Positions 43,701 to 53,417 of a DNA stretch of 64,000 nucleotides are shown one piece after another. How positions within the stretch are numbered: the first letter of the stretch is position 1; every line of letters begins with the position of its first letter. Where the stretch lies: positions 1 through 64,000 of the forward strand of contig JAGOPK010000007.1 in the NCBI GenBank assembly GCA_017992055.1, given 5' to 3'. Under the pieces are notes generated by a model that was not told the DNA's origin, made no database searches, and worked only from the letters and a program-made list of their open reading frames with translations. This DNA comes from Burkholderiaceae bacterium. Lineage in GTDB: Bacteria > Pseudomonadota > Gammaproteobacteria > Burkholderiales > Burkholderiaceae_C. The translations under genes and the position numbers were made by a program.

Positions 43701-46594
43701 TGGACCCGGCCGCGCCCGGTGCCCAAGGCCGGGACACGGCCTGGATGGCGCGGGTCGGGCCGCTGGCCATCCCCATCGCCGTGCTGTTGCTGGGCCTGGC
43801 CCTGCTGCCCTGGCGCGCCACGCTGTCGCAACCGGCCAGCGATCTGCTGCAGCGGCTGTGGGCGCCACGCGAGGCGCCCGCCGGCCTCCTTCTGGTGGAC
43901 ATCGACGATGCCTCGCTGAAGCAGCTGCAGCCCGAACTGGGCCCCTGGCCGTTTGCCCGCGATGTGCATGCGCTGGCCATCGATGCGCTGCGCCAGGCCG
44001 GGGCCCGTGCGGTGGTGCTGGATGTGCTGCTGGCCGATGCGCGCCCGGGCGATGCGGCGCTGGCACGCAGCCTGGCGCGGCCCGGCGCGCCGGTGCTGCT
44101 GGCCGCCGCAGGCCTGGCGCCGGCCGCGGCGGCGCCGGACGAACCGACGCGGCTGGACTGGACCGGCCTGCTGGCCCCCAGCAGCACGCTGTGGCCCGAG
44201 GCGCGGCTGCCGGCGCTGGGCATGGTGACGCTGCCGCTGGATGGCGATGGCCGGCTGCGCCGGCTGCAGCTGTGGCACCAGGCCGGCGAGCTGCGCCTGC
44301 CGGCCATGCCGCTGGCGCTGTGGCGGGCGCTGCAGCCGCCAGGCTCGCTGGCCACCACACCCTGGCCGGTGGACGAGCAGGGCCGGCTGCCGCTGCGCTG
44401 GCCCTGCTGCGGCGCGCGGCTGCCGGTGCTGCCGTTTGCCGAGCTGTGGCACGCGGCGCTGGGCGGGGCCGATGCCCGGGCGGCCGACGCTGCGGCGGCG
44501 CTGCGCCACCAGGTCGAGGGCCGCGTGGTGTTCATCGGCAGCAGCGCGGTGCTGGTCGACCGCGTGATGACGGTGCATGGCCAGCGCCCGGGCGCCGAGG
44601 CCCTGGCCCTGGCCTATGGCGCGCTGCGCGACGGGCTGTGGCTGAGGTCGCCGCCGCCGGCGCTGGAGGCCGCGTCCATGCTGCTGGCCCTGCTGCCCGG
44701 CCTGGCCCTGTGCTGGCGGCGGTGGCCGCGGCTGGCCACGCAGCTGGGCCTGCAGCTGGCCGCGCATCTGGCGGTGCTGCTGGCGGTGCTGGGCCTGGCC
44801 GTCGCCCTTCATGGCAATGTCCACGGCCACCTGCTCGGTAAACCGCACAACGGCAGCGGCGCTGGCATCGACCTGCCGCTGGCCGCGCCGCTGGCCATGC
44901 TGGTGGTCAGCGCCCTGCTCTGCGGGCTGTGGCTGCACCGGCGCGCGCAGCAGCTGCAGGCGCAGCTGGACCGCCAGCGCATTGCCGCCGAGGCCGCCAG
45001 CGCCGCCAAGTCGGCGCTGCTGGCCAATGTCAGCCATGAGATGCGCACGCCGCTGAATGCGCTGCTGGGCGTGGCCGAGCTGCTGGCGGCGGCGCCGCTG
45101 CAGCCGCTGCAGCGCCGCCAGGTGGGGCTGCTGCAGCAGGCCGGGCAGACGCTGGCCACGCTGATCGACGAGCTGCTGGACCTGTCGCGCGTCGAGGCCG
45201 GCATGCTGCAGCTGCAGCCCGCGCCCTGCGCACTGCGGCCGCTGCTGCAGCAGCTGGTCGAGCTGCTGCAGGCCCGCGCCGCGCAAAAAGGCCTGCAGCT
45301 GGAGCTGGACATTGCCGACGACGTGGCCGAGGCGGTGCTGGTCGATGCCGGCCGGCTGCGCCAAGCGCTGACCAATCTGATCGGCAATGCGATCAAGTTC
45401 ACCGAGCAAGGACGGGTGGCGCTGCGCGTGACGCCGCGACCGGCATCCGGCGACGGCGCGCCCGACCTGCTGGACTTCGAGGTCAGCGACACCGGCATCG
45501 GCATTGCGGCCAGCAAGCTGGAAGCCATCTTCGAGCCCTTTGTGCAGGCCAGCGACGGCAGCAGCCGCCAGTACGGCGGCACCGGGCTGGGCCTGGCCAT
45601 CTGCCGGGCGATGGCGCGGCAGATGGGCGGCGACATCCGCGTCAGCAGCCAGCCCGGCCAGGGCAGCCGCTTCACGCTGAGCCTGCCGCTGCCACCGGCC
45701 GAGCTGCCGACCGATGCACCAGTGATGCCGCAGCCGATGCCGGCACCAGCCGCGGCACAAACCGCGGCACCCACCGTGTCACCCACCGGCGTGCGGCTGC
45801 TGCTGGCCGAGGACAACGAGGTCAACGTCTATGTCTTCACCGGCCTGCTCGACGGCCAGGGCCTGGCCATCGACGTGGCCGCCAACGGCCTGCTGGCGCT
45901 GCAGATGGCCCGCGAACGGCGCTACGACCTGGTGTTCATGGACCTGCAGATGCCCGGCATGGATGGCCTGCAGGCTACGCGCGAACTGCGGCGCTGGGAG
46001 GCCCAGACCGGCCGGCCCCGCACGCCGGTGGTGGCGCTGACCGCCAATGCCCTGCCCGAGGACGTGCAGCGCAGCCGCGAGGCCGGCTGCGACCTGCACC
46101 TGGGCAAGCCCTGCTCGCGCGCCCAGCTGCTGGACGTCATCGCCCGGCTGCTGCCGGCGCCGGCCGGCACCGGCACACACACCACCATGGCAGCAGCGCT
46201 CGCGGCGCAGCCCACGTCCGCGGCGCCGGCACCGGCGACCGCGGTGCTCGACCCGGCGCTGGCACTGGCCCGCCTGGGCGGCGATGCCGCGCTGCACCAG
46301 CGCGTGCTGGCCCATTCGGCGGTGTTCATGGCGCATTGGGTCGACGACCACGACAGCGCCGATGCCGAGCGCCGCCTGGCGCTGGTGCACGACCTGAAGT
46401 CGATTGCCCGCACCGTCGGCGCCGATGCGCTGGGCGCGGCGGCCGAACGGCTGGAGCGGCTGCTGCAGCCCGGTGCGGCCGATGAGCGCTCGGCCCCGGC
46501 CCGGGCCGCCGCGCTGGCCGAGGTCAAGGCCATGCTCGGCCCGGTGGTGGTGGCGCTGACGCGGCCGGCCGCGCCGCCGCCGTCAGCCGGCTGA
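43700..46594 (+). CDS. CHASE2-domain hybrid sensor histidine kinase with receiver and Hpt domains
   Basis: The 964-residue protein has a first membrane helix near residues 20-37, a periplasmic CHASE2 sensor (LLLVDIDDASLKQL, WPFARDVHALAIDALR, GRVVFIGSSAVL), and three membrane helices near 320-415. Then follow HisKA with NVSHEMRTPLNA (His446), a HATPase with NLIGNAIKFT, DTGIGI and GGTGLGLAI, a receiver with AEDNEVN and VFMDLQMPGMDG (Asp748), and a C-terminal Hpt with HDLKSIARTVGA (His897). All phosphorelay residues are present, so it carries a complete His-Asp-His relay; the final response regulator is elsewhere. ATG 43700 overlaps the FecR gene stop (TGATG), showing coupling. Confidence 0.94.
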   Translation: MDPAAPGAQGRDTAWMARVGPLAIPIAVLLLGLALLPWRATLSQPASDLLQRLWAPREAPAGLLLVDIDDASLKQLQPELGPWPFARDVHALAIDALRQAGARAVVLDVLLADARPGDAALARSLARPGAPVLLAAAGLAPAAAAPDEPTRLDWTGLLAPSSTLWPEARLPALGMVTLPLDGDGRLRRLQLWHQAGELRLPAMPLALWRALQPPGSLATTPWPVDEQGRLPLRWPCCGARLPVLPFAELWHAALGGADARAADAAAALRHQVEGRVVFIGSSAVLVDRVMTVHGQRPGAEALALAYGALRDGLWLRSPPPALEAASMLLALLPGLALCWRRWPRLATQLGLQLAAHLAVLLAVLGLAVALHGNVHGHLLGKPHNGSGAGIDLPLAAPLAMLVVSALLCGLWLHRRAQQLQAQLDRQRIAAEAASAAKSALLANVSHEMRTPLNALLGVAELLAAAPLQPLQRRQVGLLQQAGQTLATLIDELLDLSRVEAGMLQLQPAPCALRPLLQQLVELLQARAAQKGLQLELDIADDVAEAVLVDAGRLRQALTNLIGNAIKFTEQGRVALRVTPRPASGDGAPDLLDFEVSDTGIGIAASKLEAIFEPFVQASDGSSRQYGGTGLGLAICRAMARQMGGDIRVSSQPGQGSRFTLSLPLPPAELPTDAPVMPQPMPAPAAAQTAAPTVSPTGVRLLLAEDNEVNVYVFTGLLDGQGLAIDVAANGLLALQMARERRYDLVFMDLQMPGMDGLQATRELRRWEAQTGRPRTPVVALTANALPEDVQRSREAGCDLHLGKPCSRAQLLDVIARLLPAPAGTGTHTTMAAALAAQPTSAAPAPATAVLDPALALARLGGDAALHQRVLAHSAVFMAHWVDDHDSADAERRLALVHDLKSIARTVGADALGAAAERLERLLQPGAADERSAPARAAALAEVKAMLGPVVVALTRPAAPPPSAG

Positions 46595-46605
46595 GCCGCG
46601 CTGGA

Positions 46606-48054
46606 TCAGACCGGCCGGCCCTGCTGCGCCAGCAGCCAGGCCGGCGCATCCTGCAGCGCCACCGGACGCAGAAAGCGCTGCAGCGCCGCATCGCCCACCG
46701 AGGTGGTGGCTGGCGCGGTGGACGCCGGCCAGGGCCCGCCATGCTGCTGGCCGGCACTGACGGCCACGCCGGTGGGCACGCCGGCAAACAGCACGCGGCC
46801 GGCGATCTGCATCGCCGCGCGCACCAGGCGGCGGGTGTCGGCCGTGTCCTCGTCGCCGCCCCAGACGGTGACCGTGAGGCTGCCGCCGATGGCACGCAGC
46901 ACCGCCACCGCCTCGTCGGCCGAGGCCACGCGCACCAGCAGGCAGGCCGGGCCGAACACCTCCTCGTGCAGGGCCGGGTGGGCGATCACGGCCGCCGCAT
47001 CGGTGATGGCCAGGAAGGGCCGCGGCGCGGCATTCGTCGGCGCCTCGGCGGCGGCACTTTGCAGCAGCACCTGCACCGCGCCGGCCGGCGCCGCCTGCAC
47101 GCGGGCCACGCCAGCGTCGAAGTTGCGGCGCATGCCGGCGGTGAGCATGGCATGCGGGTTCTGCGCGGCCAGCGCGGCCACCAGGGCCTCGACAAAGGCC
47201 TCGCGGCCCGGCGCGTCCGGCAGCAGCACCAGGCCCGGGCTGGTGCAGAACTGGCCGCAGCCCAGCGTGATGGAGCCGGCCAGCGTGCTGGCCAGCTCGG
47301 CGGCCTTGGACGCCAGCGCCGGCGCCAGCGCCAGCACCGGATTGACCGAGCCCAGCTCGCCGTAGAACGGGATCGGCCGCGGCCGGTTCTGCGCCACACG
47401 GTTGAGCGCCGCGCCACCCTGGAACGAGCCGGTGAAGGCCACGGCGGCGATGTCCGGATGCTGCACCAGGGCCACGCCGACCTCGACCGATGCGCCCTCG
47501 ACGGCGCCGAACACGCCGGCCGGCAGGCCCTGGGCCGCCACCACCTGCTGCGCCAGCGCCACCACGGCACGCGACAGCTGCGCATGGCCGGGATGGCTTT
47601 TCACCACCACCGGGCAGCCGGCGGCCAGGGCCGAGGCGGTGTCGCCGCCCAGCACCGAAAACGCGAACGGGAAGTTGCTGGCCGAGAACATCGCCACCGG
47701 GCCCAGCGGCACCGCCACCCGGGCCAGCGCCGGATGGCCGGCCGGCGGCGCGCCGGCCACGGCCGGATCGTCGGTGAACGCAAAGGCGCTGGCCGCCAGG
47801 CCGGCAAAGCGCCGCAGCTGGAACACCGTGCGGTCCAGCTCGCCGTTCAGCCGCACCGGGCCCAGCGAGGTTTCGGCATCGGCCAGCGGCACCAGGGTCT
47901 CGCGGGCGCCGGCCAGCGCATCGGCCAGGCCGTTGAGCAGGGCCGCGCGGGTGTCGGCGCTGCTGGCGCCCCAGGCATCGGCCGCGGCCGCGGCGGCGGC
48001 CACCGCGGCATCGATCTGGGCGGGGGTGGATTCGGTCAGGGTGAAGGTGCTCAT
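46606..48054 (-). CDS. NADP-type aldehyde dehydrogenase, 2,5-dioxovalerate (ketoglutarate semialdehyde) dehydrogenase-like
   Basis: The 482-residue enzyme has the ALDH fold with SASNFPFAFSVLGGDTASAL, the cofactor loop AFTGSFQGG, the FYGELGSVNPVL segment holding the general-base Glu, and the nucleophile in GQFCTSPG (Cys270). The ELGSxNP and GQFCTxPG signatures are those of ketoglutarate semialdehyde dehydrogenases, which turn 2,5-dioxopentanoate into 2-oxoglutarate at the end of sugar-acid or hydroxyproline routes. ATG 48054 is preferred to GTG 48057. It lies 37 bp after a Bug receptor gene on the same strand, with a near-palindrome in the gap. Confidence 0.9.
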   Translation of the reverse strand: MSTFTLTESTPAQIDAAVAAAAAAADAWGASSADTRAALLNGLADALAGARETLVPLADAETSLGPVRLNGELDRTVFQLRRFAGLAASAFAFTDDPAVAGAPPAGHPALARVAVPLGPVAMFSASNFPFAFSVLGGDTASALAAGCPVVVKSHPGHAQLSRAVVALAQQVVAAQGLPAGVFGAVEGASVEVGVALVQHPDIAAVAFTGSFQGGAALNRVAQNRPRPIPFYGELGSVNPVLALAPALASKAAELASTLAGSITLGCGQFCTSPGLVLLPDAPGREAFVEALVAALAAQNPHAMLTAGMRRNFDAGVARVQAAPAGAVQVLLQSAAAEAPTNAAPRPFLAITDAAAVIAHPALHEEVFGPACLLVRVASADEAVAVLRAIGGSLTVTVWGGDEDTADTRRLVRAAMQIAGRVLFAGVPTGVAVSAGQQHGGPWPASTAPATTSVGDAALQRFLRPVALQDAPAWLLAQQGRPV

Positions 48055-48070
48055 CACGCGATGCTACGCG

Positions 48071-48087
48071 AAGTCGTCAGACAACTT
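48071..48087. promoter_or_regulatory. Near-palindrome between the Bug receptor and dehydrogenase genes
   Basis: AAGTCGTC and GACAACTT flank a central A; seven of eight pairs match. The core GTC-A-GAC is of the kind bound by GntR/FadR-type regulators. It shares the CAG/CTGAC element with the longer palindrome at 49085-49105 upstream of the same gene pair. Confidence 0.4.
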
Positions 48088-48091
48088 GGGC

Positions 48092-49057
48092 TCAATCGAG
48101 CTTGACGCCCGACTGGGCCACGGTGCCGGCCCACTGCTTGCGCTCGCGCTCGAACCAGCGCGAAAACTCGGCCGGCGACGAGGTCGACACCTCGGCGCCC
48201 TGGGCCACCAGGCGCTCGCGCACGGCCGGCGAGCGGATGATGCGGATCAGCTCGGCCGACAGCTTCTGCACCTGGGCCGCGGGCATGCTGGCCGGCACCA
48301 GCAGGCCCTGCCAGGTGCCCGATTCGAAACCCTTGACGCCCTGCTCGGCGATGGTCGGCACCTGGCCCAGCAGCGGCATGCGCGTGGCCTTGGACACGCC
48401 CAGCACCTTGAGCTTGCCGCTCTGCACCTGGGGCAGCGTGGCCAGCATGCCGTTCATCAGCACCTGGGTCTGGCCGGCCACGGTATCGCCGATGGCCTGG
48501 GCACCGCCCTTGTACGGGATGTACTCCCACTTGGCGCCGGTGGCCTTTTCCACCGCCACGCCGGCCATGTGCGGCGCACTGCCGATGGCGGTGACGGCGA
48601 AGTTGAGCTTCTCCTTCTTGGACAGCGCCACCAGCTCGGCCAGGTTGCTGGCCGGCACCGACGGATGCACCACCAGCAGGTGCGGCGAATAGGCCAGCAT
48701 GGTGACCCCGCGCAGGTCGCGGCTGGGATCGAAGGGCAGCTGCTTGTAGACCGAGGCGGTGATGGCCAGCGCGCCCACGTCGCACAGCAGCAGGGTGTGG
48801 CCGTCGTTGCTCTTGGCCACCGCATCGGTGCCGGTGTTGCCGTTGGCGCCGGGCTTGTTCTCGACGATCACGGTCTGCTTCAGCGCCTCCTGCAGCGGCT
48901 GCTGGATGGCGCGGGCGATGATGTCCGACGAGCCGCCGGGCGGATAGGGCACGACGATGCGGATGGGCTTGCTGGGCCAGTCCTGGGCCTGCACCGCGGG
49001 TGCGGCGGTGGCGCACAGCGCCGCCAGGGCGGCGGCCATCAGATGTCGTTTGTTCAT
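48092..49057 (-). CDS. Bug/TctC-family tripartite tricarboxylate transporter receptor
   Basis: The 321-residue protein is a periplasmic solute receptor of the Bug family, which is greatly expanded in Burkholderiales. It has a Sec signal peptide (MAAALAALCATAAPAVQAQ), then WPSKPIRIVVPYPPGGSSD, VIVENKPGANGN, the WEYIPYKGGAQAIGD ligand segment and the usual C-terminal WFERERKQWAG. ATG 49057 is chosen because GGAG lies five bases upstream and it gives a normal signal peptide. The ligand is unknown; the downstream ketoglutarate-semialdehyde-type dehydrogenase points to a sugar acid or related carboxylate. No TctA/TctB membrane genes are in the window. Confidence 0.92.
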   Translation of the reverse strand: MNKRHLMAAALAALCATAAPAVQAQDWPSKPIRIVVPYPPGGSSDIIARAIQQPLQEALKQTVIVENKPGANGNTGTDAVAKSNDGHTLLLCDVGALAITASVYKQLPFDPSRDLRGVTMLAYSPHLLVVHPSVPASNLAELVALSKKEKLNFAVTAIGSAPHMAGVAVEKATGAKWEYIPYKGGAQAIGDTVAGQTQVLMNGMLATLPQVQSGKLKVLGVSKATRMPLLGQVPTIAEQGVKGFESGTWQGLLVPASMPAAQVQKLSAELIRIIRSPAVRERLVAQGAEVSTSSPAEFSRWFERERKQWAGTVAQSGVKLD

Positions 49058-49084
49058 GGGATCTCCGGAGGTGGGCCGTAACTT

Positions 49085-49105
49085 GTCAGTCATCATATGA
49101 CTGAC
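49085..49105. promoter_or_regulatory. Perfect palindromic operator upstream of the Bug receptor
   Basis: Half-sites GTCAGTCAT and ATGACTGAC are exact inverted copies separated by three bases (CAT). The element sits 28 bp before the receptor start codon, a place suited to repression. No regulator gene adjoins it; a GntR-type protein encoded elsewhere is the likely reader. Confidence 0.65.
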
Positions 49106-49139
49106 GACGCGGCCGCTGACCTGGGAAAACCCTTGGGGA

Positions 49140-50387
49140 TCAGCCCGCCAGGCTGTCCATCACCGCCGCATTGATCAGCGTGCGCAACTCGCGGCGTATC
49201 GGGTACTGGCTGCTGGGCATGTACTGGGTCAGGAAGACCACGCACAGCTGCTCCACCGGATCGACCCAGAAGGCGGTGGAGGCGGCACCGCCCCACCAGT
49301 ATTCGCCCGGCGAGCCGGCGATGCCGGTGCGCGCCACGTCGGTGGTGACGGCAAAGCCCAGGCCGAAGCCGACGCCGCGGTAAGTGGCCTCGCTGAACAT
49401 CGACACCGAGATATCGGCCAGGTCGGCGCCGCCGGGCAGGTGGTTCATGCGCATCAGCGCCAGCGTCTTGGGGCCGATCAGGCGCTGGCCGTCCAGCTCG
49501 CCACCGCGGCGCAGCATCTCGCAAAAGCGCAGGTAGTCGGCGGCGGTGCCGACCAGGCCGCCGCCGCCCGAGGGCGCGCTGGGCGGCTCCAGGAAGCTGC
49601 GCCCGGGCACGGGCACCAGGCTGGCACCATCGGCGCTGCGCTGGTAGCAGCCGGCAAAACGTGAGCGCCGCGACTCGTCGACCTGGAAGGCCGTGTCCAC
49701 CATGCCCAGCGGCCCCAGGATGCGCTGCTGGAAAAACTCGGCCAGCGGCTGGCCGGAGATGACCTCGACCAGATGGCCCAGCACATCGGTGGCCACCGAA
49801 TAGTTCCAGGCCGTGCCCGGCGAAAACTCCAGCGGCACCGTGGCCAGCGCATCGACAAAATGCTGCAGCGTGCCGGCCTGCTCAAACGGCTCCAGCCGCG
49901 CCTTGCGGTAGGCAGCGTCGACATTGCTGCGCAGCTGGAAGCCGTAGCTCAGGCCGGCGGTGTGGCGCAGCAGGTCCAGCATGCGCACCGGCGCGTCCAT
50001 CGGCCGGGTCTGGAAGGCGCCCAGCACGCCGGAAACATAGACGCCCAGCTGCCGCCACGACGGGATGAAGCGCTGCACCGGATCGTCCAGCGCCACCTTG
50101 CCCTCCTCCACCAGCATCATGAAGGCCAGGCTGGTGATGGGCTTGGTCATCGAATAGATGCGCACCACCGTGTCGTCGGTCCAGGGCCGGGCCGGCGCAC
50201 TGTCGCTGGCCAGCCGGGCCTGGCCCAGCACGCTGTGGTGCACCAGCTTGCCATGGCGCGCCACCATCAGCTGGGCGCCGGGCAAGAGGCCGGTCTGGAG
50301 GTACTTCTGGTCCAGGACGCGGTCGATGCGCGCCAGGCGCGCAGCGTCCAGGCCCTGGCTGGCGGGGGTGGCGGTGGGCAGGCTCAT
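49140..50387 (-). CDS. Serine hydrolase of the beta-lactamase (class C/esterase) family
   Basis: The 415-residue product has the serine beta-lactamase fold used by class C enzymes, D-amino-acid peptidases and EstB-type esterases. It shows the SxxK nucleophile in RIYSMTKPIT (Ser79, Lys82), the Tyr motif GTAWNYSVATD, and a C-terminal EYWWGGAASTAFW in place of the KTG triad. The missing KTG and the WGG motif favour an esterase or peptidase over a lactamase. There is no convincing signal peptide from ATG 50387. It follows the tyrosine phosphatase gene by 22 bp on the same strand, and is probably last in the operon begun by the sigma-54 activator. Substrate unknown. Confidence 0.9.
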   Translation of the reverse strand: MSLPTATPASQGLDAARLARIDRVLDQKYLQTGLLPGAQLMVARHGKLVHHSVLGQARLASDSAPARPWTDDTVVRIYSMTKPITSLAFMMLVEEGKVALDDPVQRFIPSWRQLGVYVSGVLGAFQTRPMDAPVRMLDLLRHTAGLSYGFQLRSNVDAAYRKARLEPFEQAGTLQHFVDALATVPLEFSPGTAWNYSVATDVLGHLVEVISGQPLAEFFQQRILGPLGMVDTAFQVDESRRSRFAGCYQRSADGASLVPVPGRSFLEPPSAPSGGGGLVGTAADYLRFCEMLRRGGELDGQRLIGPKTLALMRMNHLPGGADLADISVSMFSEATYRGVGFGLGFAVTTDVARTGIAGSPGEYWWGGAASTAFWVDPVEQLCVVFLTQYMPSSQYPIRRELRTLINAAVMDSLAG

Positions 50388-50409
50388 GGCAGGGGTGGCG
50401 GCGGGGGCC

Positions 50410-51168
50410 TCAGGCTTCCAGATAACGCGAATGCAGAGCGGCGCGTTCGGCCGGGCCCACGCCCAGGCGCTCGGCCAGGTAGCGGTCCAGGCCGCCGGCC
50501 TCGCCGTCGATGACCTGCAGCGCCGCAGCCAGAAAGCGCGGCTGCACCTTCCACAGCACGGCCAGCACCTCCTCGGGCAGCACGCTGGCATGCAGGGCCG
50601 GCCGCTGGTAGAGCTGGTTGGTCAGCAGGTAGTCGGCCTCGACCACCTCGCGCGGCACGCCCAGGGCCAGCAGGATCAGCGCCGCGGCCACGCCGGTGCG
50701 GTCCTTGCCGGCGGTGCAGTGAAAGACCAGCGGGCCCTGGTGCAGGGGATCGTCCAGCAGCAGGTGGCGGAACAGGCTGGCAAATCGCTGCGCATGCTGC
50801 CGCACCAGGCCGCGGTACAGGTCTTCCATCAGCCCGGTCACCAGCTCGGCGGTGAGGGCCTGGCCGGCGGCCTCCAGCGTCTGCAGGCGCTGCACCACCG
50901 AGGGCTCGATGCTCAGCGCGTGGCGGGTCACGCCGTCGAGCTGGCAAGGCGCGGCGGCGCGCTCGTTCTCGCCGCGGAAGTCAAACGTGCGCGTCAGGCC
51001 CAGGGCCGCCAGTCGCTGCTGGTCGGTGGGCGTGATCTCGCCGAGGTGGTCGGAGCGGAAGATGCGGCGCCAGCGCACGGGCCGGCCATCCAGGCCGGCA
51101 TAACCGCCCAGGTCGCGGAAATTGGAGGCGCCTTGCAGCGCAATGCTGCGGTCGGGGTGTTGGGGCAT
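50410..51168 (-). CDS. Tyrosine-protein phosphatase family protein (CTAGKDR type)
   Basis: This 252-residue protein has the N-terminal signature ASNFRDLGGY and the P-loop FHCTAGKDRTG, whose Cys (residue 151 from ATG 51168) is the expected nucleophile and whose Arg binds phosphate. Such phosphatases act on phosphotyrosine or phosphoinositides and occur in many bacteria. ATG 51168 gives the usual distance to NFRDLGGY. A second start, ATG 51207, overlaps the stop of the upstream sigma-54 activator as ATGA and would add 13 residues. Neither has a strong ribosome site. It lies between the activator and the serine hydrolase, all on one strand. Confidence 0.9.
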   Translation of the reverse strand: MPQHPDRSIALQGASNFRDLGGYAGLDGRPVRWRRIFRSDHLGEITPTDQQRLAALGLTRTFDFRGENERAAAPCQLDGVTRHALSIEPSVVQRLQTLEAAGQALTAELVTGLMEDLYRGLVRQHAQRFASLFRHLLLDDPLHQGPLVFHCTAGKDRTGVAAALILLALGVPREVVEADYLLTNQLYQRPALHASVLPEEVLAVLWKVQPRFLAAALQVIDGEAGGLDRYLAERLGVGPAERAALHSRYLEA

Positions 51169-51203
51169 GGCGGCATTGTGCGGGCTGGCCGCACGCCACC
51201 GCG

Positions 51204-52589
<1,386 letters not shown>

Positions 52590-52597
52590 GCGGCATC

Positions 52598-52656
52598 CTG
52601 CCATCTCCGGCAGGTATTGCCAAGAAATGCGCCACGTCTGGCAGACCCTGGCAGAT
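52598..52656. promoter_or_regulatory. Cluster of TGCCA/TGGCA half-sites, candidate enhancer for the sigma-54 activator
   Basis: CTGCC and GGCAG form an inverted repeat with a six-base spacer at 52598-52613. TTGCCA follows near 52618, and CTGGCAGA occurs twice 10 bp apart at 52638-52655. They lie about 95-150 bp upstream of the -24/-12 promoter, a normal enhancer distance. Confidence 0.5.
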
Positions 52657-52750
52657 CCGGAGGCCGGCCGGCCGCCCGCAAGGCCCGCTTCGCCGGCGCC
52701 AAGTGACTATCGCGCCGGGGCTTTTCCGGTGGCGCCGGCGCCGCGCCCGG

Positions 52751-52767
52751 CTGGCACGGGTCTTGAT
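52751..52767 (+). promoter_or_regulatory. Sigma-54 (-24/-12) promoter of petA-ccoG
   Basis: CTGGCACGGGTCTTGAT matches the YTGGCACG-N4-TTGCW consensus except for A in place of C at the -12 element. Spacing between the GG and the -12 dinucleotide is correct. It starts 52 bp before the petA ATG, and a sigma-54 activator gene is divergent. Confidence 0.75.
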
Positions 52768-52802
52768 ACCGGTCAGGGTACACAGACCCACCCGAGCCCA
52801 CG

Positions 52803-53417
52803 ATGACCGCCCTGCCCTCCGCCGCAGCCCTGCCCCTGCACCATGACCCCGAACGCCGCGCCTGGCTGCTGGCCAGCGGCGCCGCCGGCGGCGTGGCCGC
52901 GCTGGCCACGGCCCTGCCGCTGGCCGGCAGCCTGGCGCCCAGCGAGCGCGCCCGCGCCCTGGGCGCGGCGGTGGAGGTGGATGTGTCCGACCTGACGCCC
53001 GGCGCGATGAAGACCGTGGAATGGCGCGGCAAGCCGGTGTGGCTGATGCGCCGCACGCCGCAGCAGCTGGCCGGCCTGGCGGCGCTGGACGGCCAGCTGG
53101 CCGATCCGCAGTCGCGGCGCAGCGAGCAGCCCGAGGCCGCACGCAATGCCACGCGCTCGCTGCGGCCGGACCTGCTGGTGGCCGTGGGCATCTGCACCCA
53201 CCTGGGCTGCTCGCCGACGGCGGTGGCCGCCGGTGGCGCCCATCCCGGCGTCGGCGAGGGCTGGGCCGGCGGCTTCTTCTGCCCCTGCCATGGCTCGACC
53301 TTCGACTTCGCCGGCCGCGTGTTCAAGAACAAGCCAGCGCCGACCAATCTGGAGATCCCGCCGCACCGCTATCTGGGTGAGCAGCGGCTGCTGATCGGAG
53401 ACGACGATGCCGCCTGA
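52803..53417 (+). CDS. petA: Rieske iron-sulfur protein (cytochrome bc1 type)
   Basis: The 204-residue protein has an N-terminal Tat-like anchor (ERRAWLLASGAAGGVAALAT) and the Rieske [2Fe-2S] site: CTHLGC at residues 131-136 and CPCHGS at 160-165. Ligands are Cys131, His133, Cys160 and His163, with a disulfide Cys136-Cys162. Length and layout match the Rieske subunit of ubiquinol-cytochrome c reductase, which passes electrons from quinol to cytochrome c1. Unusually, no cytochrome b or c1 gene follows; the next gene is ccoG, which it overlaps by 11 bp. The sigma-54 promoter suggests a conditional, extra copy rather than the housekeeping subunit. Confidence 0.93.
   Translation: MTALPSAAALPLHHDPERRAWLLASGAAGGVAALATALPLAGSLAPSERARALGAAVEVDVSDLTPGAMKTVEWRGKPVWLMRRTPQQLAGLAALDGQLADPQSRRSEQPEAARNATRSLRPDLLVAVGICTHLGCSPTAVAAGGAHPGVGEGWAGGFFCPCHGSTFDFAGRVFKNKPAPTNLEIPPHRYLGEQRLLIGDDDAA

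Noticed and set aside
43571-45760. Minus-strand 729-codon frame opposite the histidine kinase
   Set aside because: The plus strand has intact H, N, G and receiver motifs; the opposite frame is Gln/Arg/Ala shadow.
52590-52640. Second sigma-54 promoter on the minus strand for the activator gene
   Set aside because: TTGGCAATACCTGCC looks similar, but the distance between GG and GC is eight bases instead of ten.
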